64,000 bases of DNA from Acanthacorydalis orientalis (taxonomy: Eukaryota; Arthropoda; Insecta; Megaloptera; Corydalidae). Each line of letters starts with the position of its first letter. Positions within the stretch are counted from its first letter, which is position 1. Shown here in pieces: positions 1-12,475 of the stretch. The position numbers and the translations under genes are program-made. The notes under the pieces were generated by a model. That model ran no database searches, was not told the DNA's origin, and saw only the letters and a list, made by a program, of their open reading frames with translations. The stretch spans positions 14,061,755 through 14,125,754 of the forward strand of contig CM068317.1 in assembly GCA_034766995.1 (NCBI GenBank), read 5' to 3'.

Positions 1-660
1 GTACCTCGTAGTGGCGGAAATCAAATTAAAAAGATTGACCCACAAGAGATACCGTTTTCGTCATTGAAATTGCTATTCGTTGCCAGAGCTGTATACACAA
101 CCATGGTCTGAAATAAAATCGTTGTAAGCAAGCGGACTGGACATTGGACCTACTAGAACAAAATCGTTACTTAGTCACACTGGATATAGAATCACAAAAG
201 GTTGAAACGGTCACTTTAAATTCAGATATGAGTCATATTTAAAACTCATACCGACCTCAAAAAAGTATCTGCATTATTAATATCATATACCACCCCAACT
301 GTCTTTAATAATCTCTGAATCAAACATTAAGAAGAATAGGAAAAAATATGGTCCGATTGTTGTACAAAACTAGTATAATGTATATCTTAACGTATTGATG
401 CCGTTTTAAAAGTAAAAGACCGTAACCAAATTATTTCCATTTCTTAATAATTTTTTTAAATTATTTTTTTTCAATCAGCAGAAATAAAAACAATGAATAC
501 AGAAACAAAAAACGACTTTTCTAATTTTAGCTTACTTGTCTTCTTTATTATCTCCTTTGTCTGCCATATATATTTTTTATTGGGTCTAAATATTTCATAA
601 AGTTTCTCTTATTTCAAGAAAAATTTAAAATGTGCAGTAGCTCTTCCCATTACTTTCTCT
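1..660. other. AT-rich sequence, no feature recognised
   Basis: No coding exon, transposon terminus or RNA gene could be recognised on either strand. By the gene model at 6752-23939 this stretch is probably intron, or carries further exons of the WSCD-like gene that I could not identify. Confidence 0.5.
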
Positions 661-766
661 CTATATATATACATTTATATGTATATATATATATATATAT
701 TAATTATACATATATGTATATATATATATATATATATTAATTATACATATATATATATATATAACG
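661..766. repeat. (TA)n microsatellite with a duplicated TTAATTATACATATAT block
   Basis: Runs of TA are interrupted twice by the same ATTAATTATACATATAT segment, so the array has a longer repeated register of about 42-45 bp. It abuts the 5' truncation point of the LINE that starts at 767. Confidence 0.85.
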
Positions 767-1736
767 ATGTCGCTGAAGCTACATGAAGAAACAAGAAAGA
801 TAAAAATCGAGAAAGGTGTAAGACAGGGAGATGCAATTTCTCCGAAATTGTTTACTGCGGCCTTGGAAAAAGTATTCAAATCGTTCGACTGGGAGGACAA
901 AGAAATCTAAATAAAGGGCGAAAGATTAAGCCATTTCCGGTTTGCCGATGATATAGTTATTTTCGCAAATACTCCGGAAGAGTTGCAAAAGAGGATCGAA
1001 GAACTAAACGATGCCAGTCAAAAAATCGGCCTCAACATGAATTATACAAAGACAAAAGTACTGTTCAATGCGTTTGTACGTCCGAAGAAAATTGAAATAA
1101 AAGGAACGGAAATAGAAGTTACGAAATATGCCTATCTAGGCCAGCTTATCAACAGAGATGGATCCTTCACTGAAGAAGTAAATAGGAGAATAAAAATTGG
1201 ATGGAGCTCTTTTGGACGAAACGCCTCGATATTTAAAACAACAATCCCACTCTGTTTAAAGAAAAAAGTATTCGATCAGTGTATACTACCGGTCCTTACC
1301 TACGGCAGCGAAACATGGGTGCTTAACGCCAAAATAGTTCAAAGACTCCAAACAACACAACAAAGTATGGAAAGATGCATGTTGGGAATAACAAGAAGAG
1401 ATACAAAGAGAATAGAATGGATACGAAAACAAACAGGAGTCACAGATATAAGAAGAGTAAAGAGTCTGAGATGGGGGGAGGACATATCGCAAGAAGAGAA
1501 TACAACTGATTAAGAGAAATTATTGACACAAGAGAAATTATTGACTGGGAACCATGGAATATGAAAAGACCTAGAAAGAGACCAATGAACAGATGGGATA
1601 AGGATATTAAAAACATTCTTGGAAATCTGTGGAAAAGAGAGGCACTGAATTGAACAAAATGGAAAATCATGGAAGAGGCCTTTATCCAGCAGTGGATTAA
1701 CAGGGGCTGAAGATGATGATGATATATATATATATG
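767..1736 (+). pseudogene. 5'-truncated non-LTR retrotransposon (LINE family L1), reverse transcriptase 3' half
   Basis: Reading from 767 gives reverse-transcriptase motif GVRQGDAISPKLF, then after one in-frame TAA (908-910) the catalytic motif FADDIVIF near 940-963. The domain continues through YLGQLI and YGSETW to about 1510. A frameshift follows, after which the tail still reads as a typical LINE C-terminus (EEAFIQQW near 1671-1694). The 3' end passes through (GAT)4 straight into (TA)n at 1721-1735. The RT is of an RTE/CR1-like type, but the clade is not certain. The same 3' end recurs on the minus strand at 40570-40682 and 47429-47720. The 5' half (endonuclease) is missing, so this is a dead, 5'-truncated copy in the usual LINE manner. 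Confidence 0.85.
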
Positions 1737-3002
1737 GTTAGAATAAAAGATCGTAGCGTTTTCCAATAAATCTCATTCATTAAAGTTTCGTGCGCAGCTC
1801 GATTATATGATATGACTCCATATGTGTTATTTTGACAGGCAAAATTTCAACATTTTTTCTCTCTGCTATTTTTGTGCAATTTTGTGAATTTTAAGTCTGT
1901 TAAATTTAAAATTGAAAATGGAGGAATATAAGGTGCATTTTCATCATTTAATGCTGTTTTATTTCCGAAGAGGAAAAATCGCTGCAGGCACAACAAAAAA
2001 GATATCAGTCATTTATGGAGAAGGTGCCGTAGCTGGCAGTACTGTTCGAAAGTGGTTCGTTCGGTTCAGAGATGGGAAATTCGACCTAGAGGATCGAGAG
2101 CGTTCCGGTAGATCTGCAGTTGTTGATAATGACAAAACTGCAACACTTAATGAAAATAATCAAAGTTCACAAGACGGAATATCGCAGAGGTACTGCAGGT
2201 GTCTCATATAAGTGTTCTGAGGCATTTGAAGAAATTTGGATATGAATCGCTACGATATTTGGGTGCCTTATAATTTAGCTAAAATAAATTTAATGGATCG
2301 CTTTTCCATCAGTGATTCACTGCTTGAACGAAACAAAACGACCCGTTTCTGAAACGATTAATCACACGCGATGAAAAATGGATCGTCTACAATAATGTGC
2401 AACCAAAAAGTCTTGGAAAAAATGAAATCAGCCTCCGTTAGCCATTCCAAAAGCGAGTCTTCATCCGAAGAAGGTAATGTCCTGTATCTGATGGGATTGG
2501 AAGCGTGTTGTGTATTACGAGCTTCTTCCAAATAATCAGACGATAAATTCCGAGAAATATTGCTTAATTGGATCAATTAAAAGCGGGAATCGATCAAAAA
2601 CGTCGAGAATTGGTCAATCGGAGAGGTATCGTTTCCCATCCAGACAACGCTAGACCTCACGTCTGTTTGCAGACATTGGTTTAGTTTGGCTGGGATGTCC
2701 TACCTCACCTGTCATATTCACCTGATATTACACCGTCAGATTACCATTTGTTCTTGTCCGTACAGAATTCCTTTAATCGAAAATACTTCACTTCCTTGGA
2801 AGCCTGCAGAAACCGTCTGGATCAGTTCTCCGCTCAGAAAGATGCCAATTGCTGGGAGGATGGAATTATAAAACTACGTGAAAGATGGCGAAACATGGAA
2901 GATCAAAATGGCCAATGTGTATTAGAATACATATATGTACAAATAAACAAACACTGCCTTTGAATTTCATCTCATAAACACAACGAACTTTTGTTCCAGC
3001 CC
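1737..3002 (+). mobile_element. mariner, mellifera-like subfamily, degenerate copy 1
   Basis: The ends are inverted: AAAAGATCGTAGCGTTTT near 1745 and, in reverse complement, CTGGAACAAAAGTTCGT at about 2984-3000. The reading frame opens at 1918 with MEEYKVHFHHLMLFYFRRGK, the helix-turn-helix start of mariner transposases close to the honeybee mariner group. The catalytic region is recognisable from DEKWIVYNN near 2370, but frameshifts and stops occur from about 2200 onward. A diverged sister copy lies at 62121-63266. The left end directly follows the TA tail of the LINE. It is inactive. Confidence 0.85.
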
Positions 3003-3276
3003 AATATATATATATATATTATTTTAGAACCATGTCTTATCTTTCTTTGAATTCTTCTTATAAAAATAGTTACATGACAAATTCAAATAAATAATGTGTA
3101 ATGTAAGAGCATTTACTTATTTAGAATTTTGCATTAAAGTGTTTAAAAAAAACCTCTCGACATTTTTACGATTATCAAGAACAATAATGAGCAAACCAGA
3201 CATTTTATGATTCATTTGTGAGTGTGTGTTTAAATTCTTAAATTACACTGTAATACCATACAGATATAAAAACGTA

Positions 3277-3326
<50 letters not shown>

Positions 3327-3495
3327 TTTTAATTAATTATTTAAAAATTCATATCTGTAAAAGCTGTCACAATTGTTATACTAAAACTCGCTGTTAAAAA
3401 GTTATGACACTACTATTAGCAATAAAATATACATAAAATAAAATTATATATATATATATATATGTATGTGTGTATATATATATAGAGAGAGATAC

Positions 3496-3532
<37 letters not shown>

Positions 3533-4177
3533 AAGGCAGACAGAGACAGGAGTAATTTCAAGAAATGGAGAACACTGCCTTCATTTTTTCATCATATAAT
3601 AGTTTTTTGTTACGCGTGTCTGCTTTTCACTGCTAATAACATTGATATTAAAATACATAAATTTATAATAGGAAATTTCCTTGAAATGACAGACAATTTG
3701 CAAAAGTTATTTTAAGTCAGACGTAAATATTTTTTTGAGAGTACTTGCGTATAATGAATACAAAATTTTTAGTAAAAATATGCAGCATATAACTATAACA
3801 ATCTGTGGGATAATTGCAGAAATACTTCATTTTTAACATGTTAATTTAACAAACAAATAATAAAAAAGGAGTATATTTGAAATTATTCTAGTCGGTAGTA
3901 TGTAGTACGGACTGAAATTACCATACGTACTGGAACATGTTTAATTTTCAACATTATACCTATTTCATGACAGAATAATGCATGGAAATGGCTCGAGAAT
4001 GGTAAAAACATGTTATTGAAAATATTAAAAAATATGTAATTAATAGAATAAACTATTTTATTTGCAAATATGCTACTTTTTATAATCAAAATCGAAAAAG
4101 AGTTTGTGAGCCAGTTGATTTGTTCAAGTTAGTTGAAATTACTAAAAGTAATATTAATTTGCCGCATCATTAATGTA
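3003..4177. other. AT-rich spacer with TA and GA microsatellites
   Basis: It contains (TA)n at 3008-3019, about 3281-3344 and 3449-3483. A compound (TA)n/(GA)n/(TA)n/(GA)n tract at about 3480-3535 ends in a GAGAGAGAGA run. No coding or transposon signature was seen in the rest. Confidence 0.7.
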
Positions 4178-6390
4178 CGAGGGCCGTTTGATAAGTATGG
4201 TAAAAAGCAAGTTAAACACCGTTTTTTTTTTAAAAAGAATCAATTTTATTTCTCAACATAGTCTCCAATGAGGGTTATACACTTGGTTTAGAGAGTTTCC
4301 AATCTTTTTATCCCGTCAGAATAGTAGCTTTTCTTAAAGTCTGCAAAATACGCGTTGACAGCGGTGATGATATACTCATTCGACGAGAATTTCTTCCCAC
4401 CGAGACAAATTTTCAAGTTTGGGAGAGGAAGAAGTCGTACGGGGCCAAGTCCGGAGAATAGGGCGGATGATGAATCAATTCAGAGCCTAATTCGTGCAAT
4501 TTTGCCACTGCGACGGTCGATTTGTTGTGTCAGGGACGGCGCGTTTTCCTGGTGCATGAATACTTACTTGTTTGCCAATCTTGTCCGTTTTTGTTTCAGC
4601 TCTTCTTTCAAACGGTCCGATAATATTGCATAATAGGCTCTTGTTTTCGTTTTTTCCTTTCGTTAAGTAGTAGATCAGGACGATTTCTTAGGGATCCAAA
4701 AAAACAGTGGCAGTCACTTTTCCAACAGACAAAACGATCTTCGCCTTCTTCGACGCATTTTCACCAGTCGTTGTCCACTGCTTTGACTGCTATTTCGATT
4801 CGGGTATGGTTAATCCATATTTCATCCACGATAACGAATCGACACAAAAAGCCCGCGTATTTCGATTAAATATCGCCAGACACTGGGTTGAAATGTTATT
4901 TCGTGTTCGTTTCTGATCGACAGTCAACAGTCACGGGACTCATCACGCACACAGCTTTTTCATGTGCATTTTTTCTTGAAGGGTACTATGCACTCGTTCA
5001 TTTGAGATGCCTACAGTTACATCAATTCCGGGTATTTTCACTCGACGGGCTTACATAACGATACTATGGAGTTTTTCAACGATATCCGTCGTGGTGATCT
5101 CAACTGGGCGTCCAGAGCGCGCTTCGTCTTCAGTGCATATTCGACCAGGTTTAAACTCATTTATCCAGAAATAAACAGTAATAAACGCTGGTGCAGAATC
5201 TCCATGAACTTCGTCCAACTCCGTTTTGATCTGGGCGGCCGTTCACTTTTTCAAATAAAAATGTTTTATGCACTGCACGGAACTCATTTATTCCCATTTG
5301 TGTGGCACTGCCACAATGCTCGCTTCTTTTTCTCTTCTCGCCAAATTTTCAAGTTTGGGAAAAAGAAGAAGTCTCACATGGTCAAGTTCGGAGAATAGGG
5401 TGGACGAGGAATCAATTCGAAGCCTAATTCATCTAATTTTGCCATTTTGACTGTAGAATTTGTGGGACGGCGCGTTTTCCTGGAAAGAGGACATTTCTGT
5501 GCGGTAATCTTGGCTGTTGTTTCAGCTTTTCTTTCAAACGGTCCAATAATGTTGCATAATACGCTCCTGTTATCGTTTTTCCTTTCGTTAAGTAGTCGAT
5601 CCGGATGATACCTTGAGAATCACAAAAAAACAGTGGCCATCCCATTTCCAGCCGACAAAACGGTCTTCGTCTTCTTCGGCGCTCTTGTACCAGTCGTTGT
5701 CCACTGCTTTAGCTGCTGCTTCGACTCAGGTGTGTAGTGGTGGATCCATGTCTCATCTACGATGACGAATCGACGCCAAAGAGCCTCTGGATTGCGATTA
5801 AACATCATCAACTAGTGGGTTGAAATGTCCTTTCGTCTGCGTTTTTGGTTGACAGTTAACAATCACGCACACAGATTTTTCCTGGTGCAATTTTTCGTGC
5901 AGAATATTGTGAACTAGTTCCGTTAAGATGTCTACAGTCTCAGCAATCTCGCGCATTTTCACTCGTCGGTCATCCATAACGATACCATTGATTTTTTCAA
6001 CGATATCCGTCGTTGTAATCTCACCAAGGAGTCCAGAGCGCTCTTCATTTTCAGTGCATGTTCGGTCACGTTTAAAACTCATTTATCCCGAAATAAGCAG
6101 TCTTCAACTCTGGTGCAAAGTCGCCATGAACTTCATCCAACTTCTCTTTGATCTTGGCGGCCGATACTTTTTCAAATAAAAACGTTTTATCACTACACGG
6201 AACTAGTTTTTTTTCCATTTTTGCAGTAACTGCTACAATGTTCGCTTCAAACATCTGTAGAACGTGAAAAATGCATCGCTTCTACCTAACCTATGGTAGT
6301 TTGAAAAGTGGCACTTGATAGCCGTGATGGTACCAAATGAATGCTGGCGCCATTTCGTATAAATTTACCAAACTTATCAAACGGCCCTCG
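4178..6390 (-). mobile_element. composite irritans-like mariner: two fused copies between one pair of termini
   Basis: The outer ends are inverted copies of CGAGGGCCGTTTGATAAGT (4178 on plus, 6390 on minus), each flanked by TA, the mariner target. Between them, on the minus strand, lie two partial transposases in direct orientation. The one at about 4178-5330 lacks its 5' end; the one at about 5335-6390 lacks its 3' end. The segment reading CAAATTTTCAAGTTTGGG occurs at 4408 and again at 5343, marking the repeat. The right-hand copy starts at about 6254 with MFEANIVAV, has the helix-turn-helix region at 6080-5930 and the first catalytic aspartate in VDETWIHHYTPES at about 5764-5726. Both have many stops and frameshifts. 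A related deleted copy lies at 22441-23241. Confidence 0.85.
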
Positions 6391-6751
6391 TACATAGTCG
6401 GTTCCTATACATGTTGAAATTCATGAAATTCAAGATAATGTATTTAAAATGTCATTCTTATCAATTCTATATTGTTTAATAAATTTAAATGTTCGTTTAA
6501 TTTTAAAGGACTATTTTAATCTTATGTCTTTTATGATATTTCATTTATAAATTTGAATATTTGTGTGATTCATATGATTCATTCGATTAAAACATCTGAA
6601 AATATCATGAAAGACTATAAACAATACTTAATTCTCATTCTCTTAATATTAAAGTGAAAATACGTTTATATAATGAGAATCAATTATTCGTGCACTTGAG
6701 CAATCAATTTCCTTAATTATTTCATAAAAGATTTTAAGTCGTGTCACTTAC
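6391..6751. other. Intron of the WSCD-like gene, left of the last visible exon
   Basis: AT-rich sequence directly downstream (minus strand) of the GTAAGT donor at 6751-6746. No further exon was recognised here. Confidence 0.5.
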
Positions 6752-7003
6752 ATTTTCCTTTCATTCGCTTATATCTTTCCGGTGCGGCGAACCCAACATG
6801 CCCACCGCTTTGTCTATTGAATTCAGCTTGTATGGCCGGTCCTGGTGCACGTACTAACAGAATGGCTTTTGAGAATGGGCTTCGTGCCATTGCACCCCAT
6901 TCGTGTGTCTTCACAACAAGAACGGAACCGTTTATGACGCTTTCAGCAGGAAATCCGTTCTTCAACAGACCGTAGTCCTTATATACAGAGCCTGTGAAAA
7001 TTC
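6752..7003 (-). CDS. CG9164-like: WSCD-family sulfotransferase, third visible coding exon
   Basis: The exon runs from an acceptor (TTACAG before 7003) to a GTAAGT donor after 6752. It is 252 bp, entered in phase 1 and left in phase 1, which matches the preceding exon. It encodes [19 protein letters not shown], then [11 protein letters not shown], then [18 protein letters not shown], and ends RYKRMKGK plus the first base of a codon that is probably Trp (T|GG). In WSCD-type proteins this block carries the KTHEWG segment and the LVR..xA..AEFNR segment thought to contact the 3'-phosphate of the PAPS cofactor. Family knowledge places the protein in the Golgi as a sulfotransferase; vertebrate WSCD1 has been linked to sialic-acid sulfation. 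Roughly the last 100 residues must lie beyond the left edge. Confidence 0.9.
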
Positions 7004-7741
7004 CTGTAATTTCCATATGACATCAATTGCATTTAACTCATTATAAATGGTTATATATTGTAAATAAAGTCAGACGTATTAGCTATAAGACCGTGCACGT
7101 TTCTTGGAATATTTATATAAAACGGAAATTTTAAAGATAAATTTAACGTTTAATTTAATCGCCTTTGTAGTAAGATTACAGAAGTTTTGAGAATGTATGA
7201 GGGTCTAACAGTGCTGTTTTGCTTGTGAATAGATTTTTCATTTTTCACTTCTCTATTTTATATTTCCTGATTTCATATTAAAAATGAGTTAAAAGTAAAT
7301 TAACCAAAATGTAATTACTTATAAACAGACAATATTTTTTTAATATATAATTGTCAATAATAATTGCATGATTTAATTTTAGAAAGAATATAGAAATGAT
7401 AAAGTTTAGTGTAATTGAAAATAAATTTTTTTCCCACATAAAACCCTCTTCTGGTAAACAATAATAATTTGTATTTCTGAATCATGAGAACAGGTATTGA
7501 TTATTTTAAATAATTGTAAATTTTAATATTAATTTTAATTCCTGTCATTAAATAAGTGTCGATTAATAGTTTAATTGTATGTTCTTATACCTATGATTCA
7601 ATTGATACTTTTTACTGGTGATTTTCATCGTTTTATATCACTCGAGTTTCTGTTTTCGATTACTAGTTTCGACATGTATGCCATCTTCAGATAGATTTTA
7701 GATAACTGTATTTATCTTATTTGTCTAAAATATGCCTATAT
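7004..7741. other. Intron sequence, nothing recognised
   Basis: AT-rich intron between the exon at 7003 and the Tc1-like cluster. No open frame, repeat array or terminus is supported. Confidence 0.5.
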
Positions 7742-8365
7742 TGTCCGAAAAAAGTATTGGCACAGTCTACTTTTTTGTAATTGAAAGGGTTAAATTAAAA
7801 AATTTGGAAATATTTTGAAATAAATTAATATATTTTGTATTATTTATTTAATAAGATAAAAATATTAACAATATTTTATAAAAAAAATCAGAGAAGAATC
7901 ACTTTATCAAAAATAATCTTGTTTTTTTTTTCGAAAAAAATATTGGCACAGTCTCCTGTTAGTTTGCTAACTTCACTATAATGAATTTATCAACCTTGCA
8001 GTTACTTTTATAAGTAGGAATATCTCCTGTAAATCGCATAAATAATGTTGTGCGACATTGAGTTGTGGTAAGGTAATTTTTTCAAATAGTGTAATAAAAT
8101 GACAATCAAATCCAGCCACTGATCGAAAAACTAAAGAAACTACATCATCTGAATAGATAATTATTTTAATTTGTATGCAAAAGGAGAGATTAACGGTTTT
8201 ATTAGGGAAATAGTAAACTGAAACCGATTTACAGTTCCAAGTATAATTAATCGATTTAAATGCAAGGCAACCTAGAAAACCAAAGAAGACGTGGATGTCC
8301 AAGGAAACTTTCGAATAAAGAGGAACGATCTGTTATAAAATGAATTAAAAAATAATCAAAAATCA
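7742..8365 (+). mobile_element. Tc1-like relic T1, 5' terminus and N-terminal coding remnant
   Basis: The left terminus GTCCGAAAAAAGTATTGGCA begins near 7748. A second internal copy (CGAAAAAAATATTGGCACAG) lies at 7932, giving a terminus with two direct repeats about 185 bp apart. Past that, CCTAGAAAACCAAAGAAGAC and following bases match the N-terminal coding region of the next copy. The element stops at about 8365, where a second copy of the same family begins with CGGCACAGTTAAC. No catalytic region is left. Confidence 0.75.
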
Positions 8366-10034
8366 CAAAAGAATCGGCACAGTTAACTGTTTGTAATTGG
8401 AAGAGTACAATTAAAAAAATGGAAATATTTTAGAACAAATCTATATATTTTTTGTCTATTTATGTATTGTTTATTTAATAACAAACACATTAATAATATT
8501 TTATAAAAAATTGAGAATAAACTTACTTTATCAAAAATAATCTTGTTTTTTTTTCTCGCGAAAAAAGTATTGGCACAGCCCTGTATTTTATTATAATTCA
8601 TTGTAGTGATGCTAGTAAATACTAGCATCACTACAATGAATTTATTAACCCTACAATTACTTTTATAAATAGAGAAATTCACAGTAAATCATCATTTGTG
8701 CGACATTGAATTTGTGGTAAGGTATTTTCTTTTTCAAATTGTGTACTAAAATTCCAAACCAAAATGCCATGAGTTGAAAAACTAAAGAAACTACATTATC
8801 TGAAAAAAAATATTTTGGATTTGCATGCAAAAGGGAAATCGTACGGTTTTATTGAGGAAATAAAAATAAAAGCCGGTTTACAGATCGAAGTGTAATTAAT
8901 CGACTTAAAGGCAAGGAAAACCTAGAAAACCAAACAAGAAGAGGACGTTCAAGGAAACTTTCGAATAAAGAAGAACAGTCTGTTATATAAAAAATAAAAA
9001 ATAATCAAAAATCACTTCATCAGAAGTAGCAGCACAGTTAAAAATAGATTTTAATAAAACTGTAATTCCCAGAACCGTGCAAAATATATTGCATACTGCT
9101 GGTTATAATGCTAGAGTACCTAGGAAAAAACCCCTATATAAGTAAAATTAATAAGGGTAAAAGAATTAAGTTTGCAAAAGACCGCCAAAACAAAAGTATG
9201 GATTTTTGAAAGAGAATAATCTTTTCTGATGAAAGTGAATTTAATATTTTTCACTGCGATGGTCGCATATCTATCTGGCGATAACCTAATATTAAATTGA
9301 ATGCAGAAAATTTGTTACCCGCTATGAAACATGGGCGTGGCGGAGTAATGTTGTAGGATTGAATGGGAGAATCTGGTGTGGGAGAGCTTGATTTCATCGA
9401 TGTGATAAAGGATAAGACGGTTTATATAAGTATTTTGAAAAATGATTTAAAAAAAGCATTGAAATTGCTGGGTCTTAAAAGTGACTTTTACTTTCAACAT
9501 GACAACGACCTCAAACACACAGCTCATGGAGTAAAAGAATGATGGATTTGGTATAATACTTCCTATACCTTTAGCACACCACCACAATCTTTTGATTTAA
9601 TTCCGATTGAGCATTTATGGGATATACTGCATAGGAAAATCAGAAAACATAATATAATTAATAAATCACAATTAAAAGAAATGATTGTACACAAATGGGG
9701 AAATATAAAGCCGGAAGTTACGTGTAAATTGATTTCTTCAATGCCAACTAGATGATAAGGAGTACCGGCATACTATAAATTAGTTTTTTGAAAATACTTA
9801 TTAATGAAATACTGTGTGCCAATACTTTTTTCGCGAAAAAACGAGACTTTATATTAATGCGATTTTTTTTGTTATTCTAATGGATTATTGTTATTCTTTT
9901 TATATTATTAAATAAATAATACATTAATAAATATAAAATATATAAAAATTTGTTACAAAATATTTCCAAATTTTTTATTATACCGTTTCAATTATAAAAA
10001 AATTAACTGCGCCAATACTTTTTTCGGGCATTGT
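8366..10034 (+). mobile_element. Tc1-like element T2, full-length but degenerate (DDE transposase)
   Basis: The ends carry the GTATTGGCACAG repeat: inner left at 8565, inner right CCAATACTTTTTTCGCG at 9823, outer right GCCAATACTTTTTTCGGGCA at 10009-10030. The transposase can be followed through stops: AQLKIDF and [20 protein letters not shown] (helix-turn-helix and linker, about 9030-9130), FSDESEFNIF (first Asp, 9223-9250), FQHDNDLKHTA (second Asp, about 9495), IPIEHLWDILHRKI (Glu, about 9605-9640). This is the Tc1 DD34E layout, with LIPIEHLW in place of the usual LNPIEHLW. At least six stops or frameshifts kill it. Length, about 1.67 kb, is normal for Tc1. Confidence 0.85.
8595..8642. repeat. 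Perfect 23-bp inverted repeat with a 2-nt loop
   Basis: The arm AATTCATTGTAGTGATGCTAGTA is followed after AA by its exact reverse complement. It sits inside the left terminus of Tc1-like copy T2. The matching position in T1 (about 7960-7990) is not palindromic, so the hairpin arose in this copy. Confidence 0.9.
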
Positions 10035-10039
10035 ACCTA

Positions 10040-10040
<1 letters not shown>

Positions 10041-10107
<67 letters not shown>

Positions 10108-10115
10108 TATATGTA

Positions 10116-10174
<59 letters not shown>

Positions 10175-10178
10175 ATGT
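10041..10178. repeat. (TA)n microsatellite with TATG interruptions
   Basis: About 138 bp of TA with short GCATATATG and GTATGTATATG interruptions. It separates Tc1-like copies T2 and T3. Confidence 0.95.
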
Positions 10179-10204
10179 AATAAAATATAATGAAACCAAC
10201 AACA

Positions 10205-11208
10205 AAATGAAAAAATAATTCCCAGAACTGTGCAAAATATATTGCATACTACTGATTATAATGCTATAATACCTAGGAAAAAACCACTATATAAGTAAAA
10301 TTAATAAGGGTAAAAGAATTAAGTTTGCAAAAGACCACCAAAACAAAAATATCGATTTTTGGAAACGAGTAATCTTTTCTGATGAAAGTGAATTTAATAT
10401 TTTTCACTGCGATGGTCGAATATCTGTCCGACAAAAACCTAATATTAAATTGAATGCAGAAAATTTGTTACCTATTGTGAAACATGGAGGTGGAAGAGTA
10501 AAGGTGTGAGGTTGCATGGCAGTATCTGGTGTGGGAGAGCTTGTTTTTATCAATGGGATAATGGATAAGATGGTTTATGTAAATATTTTGAAAGATAATC
10601 TAAAAAAAAGTGCTGTAATTGCTGGGTCTTGAAAGTGACTTCTACTTTCAACATGACAATGACCCCAAGCACACATCCCACGTAGTAAAGAAATAGATTT
10701 TGTATAACATCCCTCATAATCTTAACACACCAGCATAATCTCCTGATTTAATTCCGATTGAGAATTTGTGGGATGTACTGCATAGGAAAATCAGAAAACA
10801 TAATATAACTAATAAATCGAAAATAAAAGGAGTGATTGTACACAAATGGGAAAATATAAGACCGGAAGTGGTGTAAAAATTATTTTCTTCGATTTCAAAT
10901 AGATTAGAAAAGGCGATAAAGAGAAAATGTTTACTGACATACTATTAATTCCAAGTTTTCTGAAAATACTTATTAGTGACCTTCAAATTATTACAAGGTG
11001 CCACTACTTTTTTTGAGAATAAAACGAGACTATTTTATTAATGCCATTTTTTTGCAAGTCTAATGAATTATTGTTATTATTTTTATATTATTAAATAAAT
11101 AATACATTAATAAATATAAATTTGTTTCAAAATATGTCGAAATGTTTTAATTATGCCCCTTTAAATTACAAAAATGTTAATTGTGCAAATACTTTTTTCG
11201 GGCAGTGT
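10205..11208 (+). mobile_element. Tc1-like relic T3, 5'-truncated
   Basis: It starts inside the transposase at the same PRTVQNIL segment seen in T2 and keeps FSDESEFNIF (10377-10405), the FQHDND block near 10650 and a LIPIENLWDVLHRKI block near 10750. It ends with the paired terminal repeats, CCACTACTTTTTTTGAG near 11000 and GTGCAAATACTTTTTTCGGG at 11183-11202. Several stops and single-base indels are present. The missing 5' end borders the TA array. Confidence 0.8.
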
Positions 11209-12475
11209 ATGTAAGGCACACATGCTGAAACTGATAGTGAAAAACAACAACTCAATCTAAAAGGGTAAAAACCACCAGTAAAATTTCTAAATACTAATAA
11301 GAAATTTATAGATCCACCTCTGGCACTTCCTTACATTCACTGAAACATCATCCGCCACATTGATAATGTTTTTTTTGTTATAAACATTGTTTAACACGCG
11401 TTTGAAAAATATATAAAGCATGCAATAACAAATATGTTCGTCGTTCGTTGATCTTAATTTTGTTTGCTTTTTTAGACAAAATATTTTTTTATCTTTATTA
11501 ATTATAGCACATACCCAAGAATATGTATACATCTTAAAAAGACTTAAATAGTGTCGTGCAGATGTTATAAATAAACAAAAATTTAGATGTTATGCACTAA
11601 CAAAAAAAAATGGCTACCGAATAATCTAATACTACAATCTGTCATAGTACAACGGATATAATATGTCCAAAATTTAAATGTTCGGTGAAATAATATTTTG
11701 TAAAAGTGTACATTCATAAATCTACAATATACATAAGTATATTATTTTACTGAAATTATTCGCATAGTCTGTGAATTAATCTTTAAGTGACTGAAAAGGT
11801 ACCCGTGGACCTTTGCATTTTAAAATTATTTTTTCGAATTTTTTAAAAGTCACTGCAGCAGGCGGTTCCGTGGCATCTCTAGACATTTTATAAAGCGTGT
11901 TTTATTATATTTTTTTTAGTCTTTACCCTTTTTGCAAGGAAAAATATTGCATTAAGATTTTACACCCAGCAGTGACGGAAAAGGTGCCCGGATACCTTTC
12001 ACGATATTCTTTAAGGAGTTTATAATAATAAAAAAACGAGAAAATGAAATTTCATTTCTCTTCATTTACGAGAAATCAAAATAAGAGAAAATACATTAAA
12101 AAAATCACCTATTTGGTGGTATGTTTCACAAATTGGTTCGCTCCTGCAGCGTTCATTACAAATTGATTTTGAACAATTAGCACAAGTTTTTCGAGTCTTA
12201 AGTTGCTTGTTGTTCAGTTGGCGGCAAATAGAGTAACTTTCAAGTACAAGAGTAACTCTAGTGTTACTACAACTTGGTTGTTATGCTCTTCTTGTTGCAG
12301 CTGGTACTGATTTCAATTTGTGTCCAATAACGAATTCTATGGAGTTCCGAGCGAAATATTTTCCAATTACTTTTGGAGTTGTTGCATGAAATTCGACAGA
12401 TGACATGCACAACTGATTGGGATGATGTTTCAGGAATTTTCGTCGTCTATCAGTTGATTTAAGCCGTGAATTATG

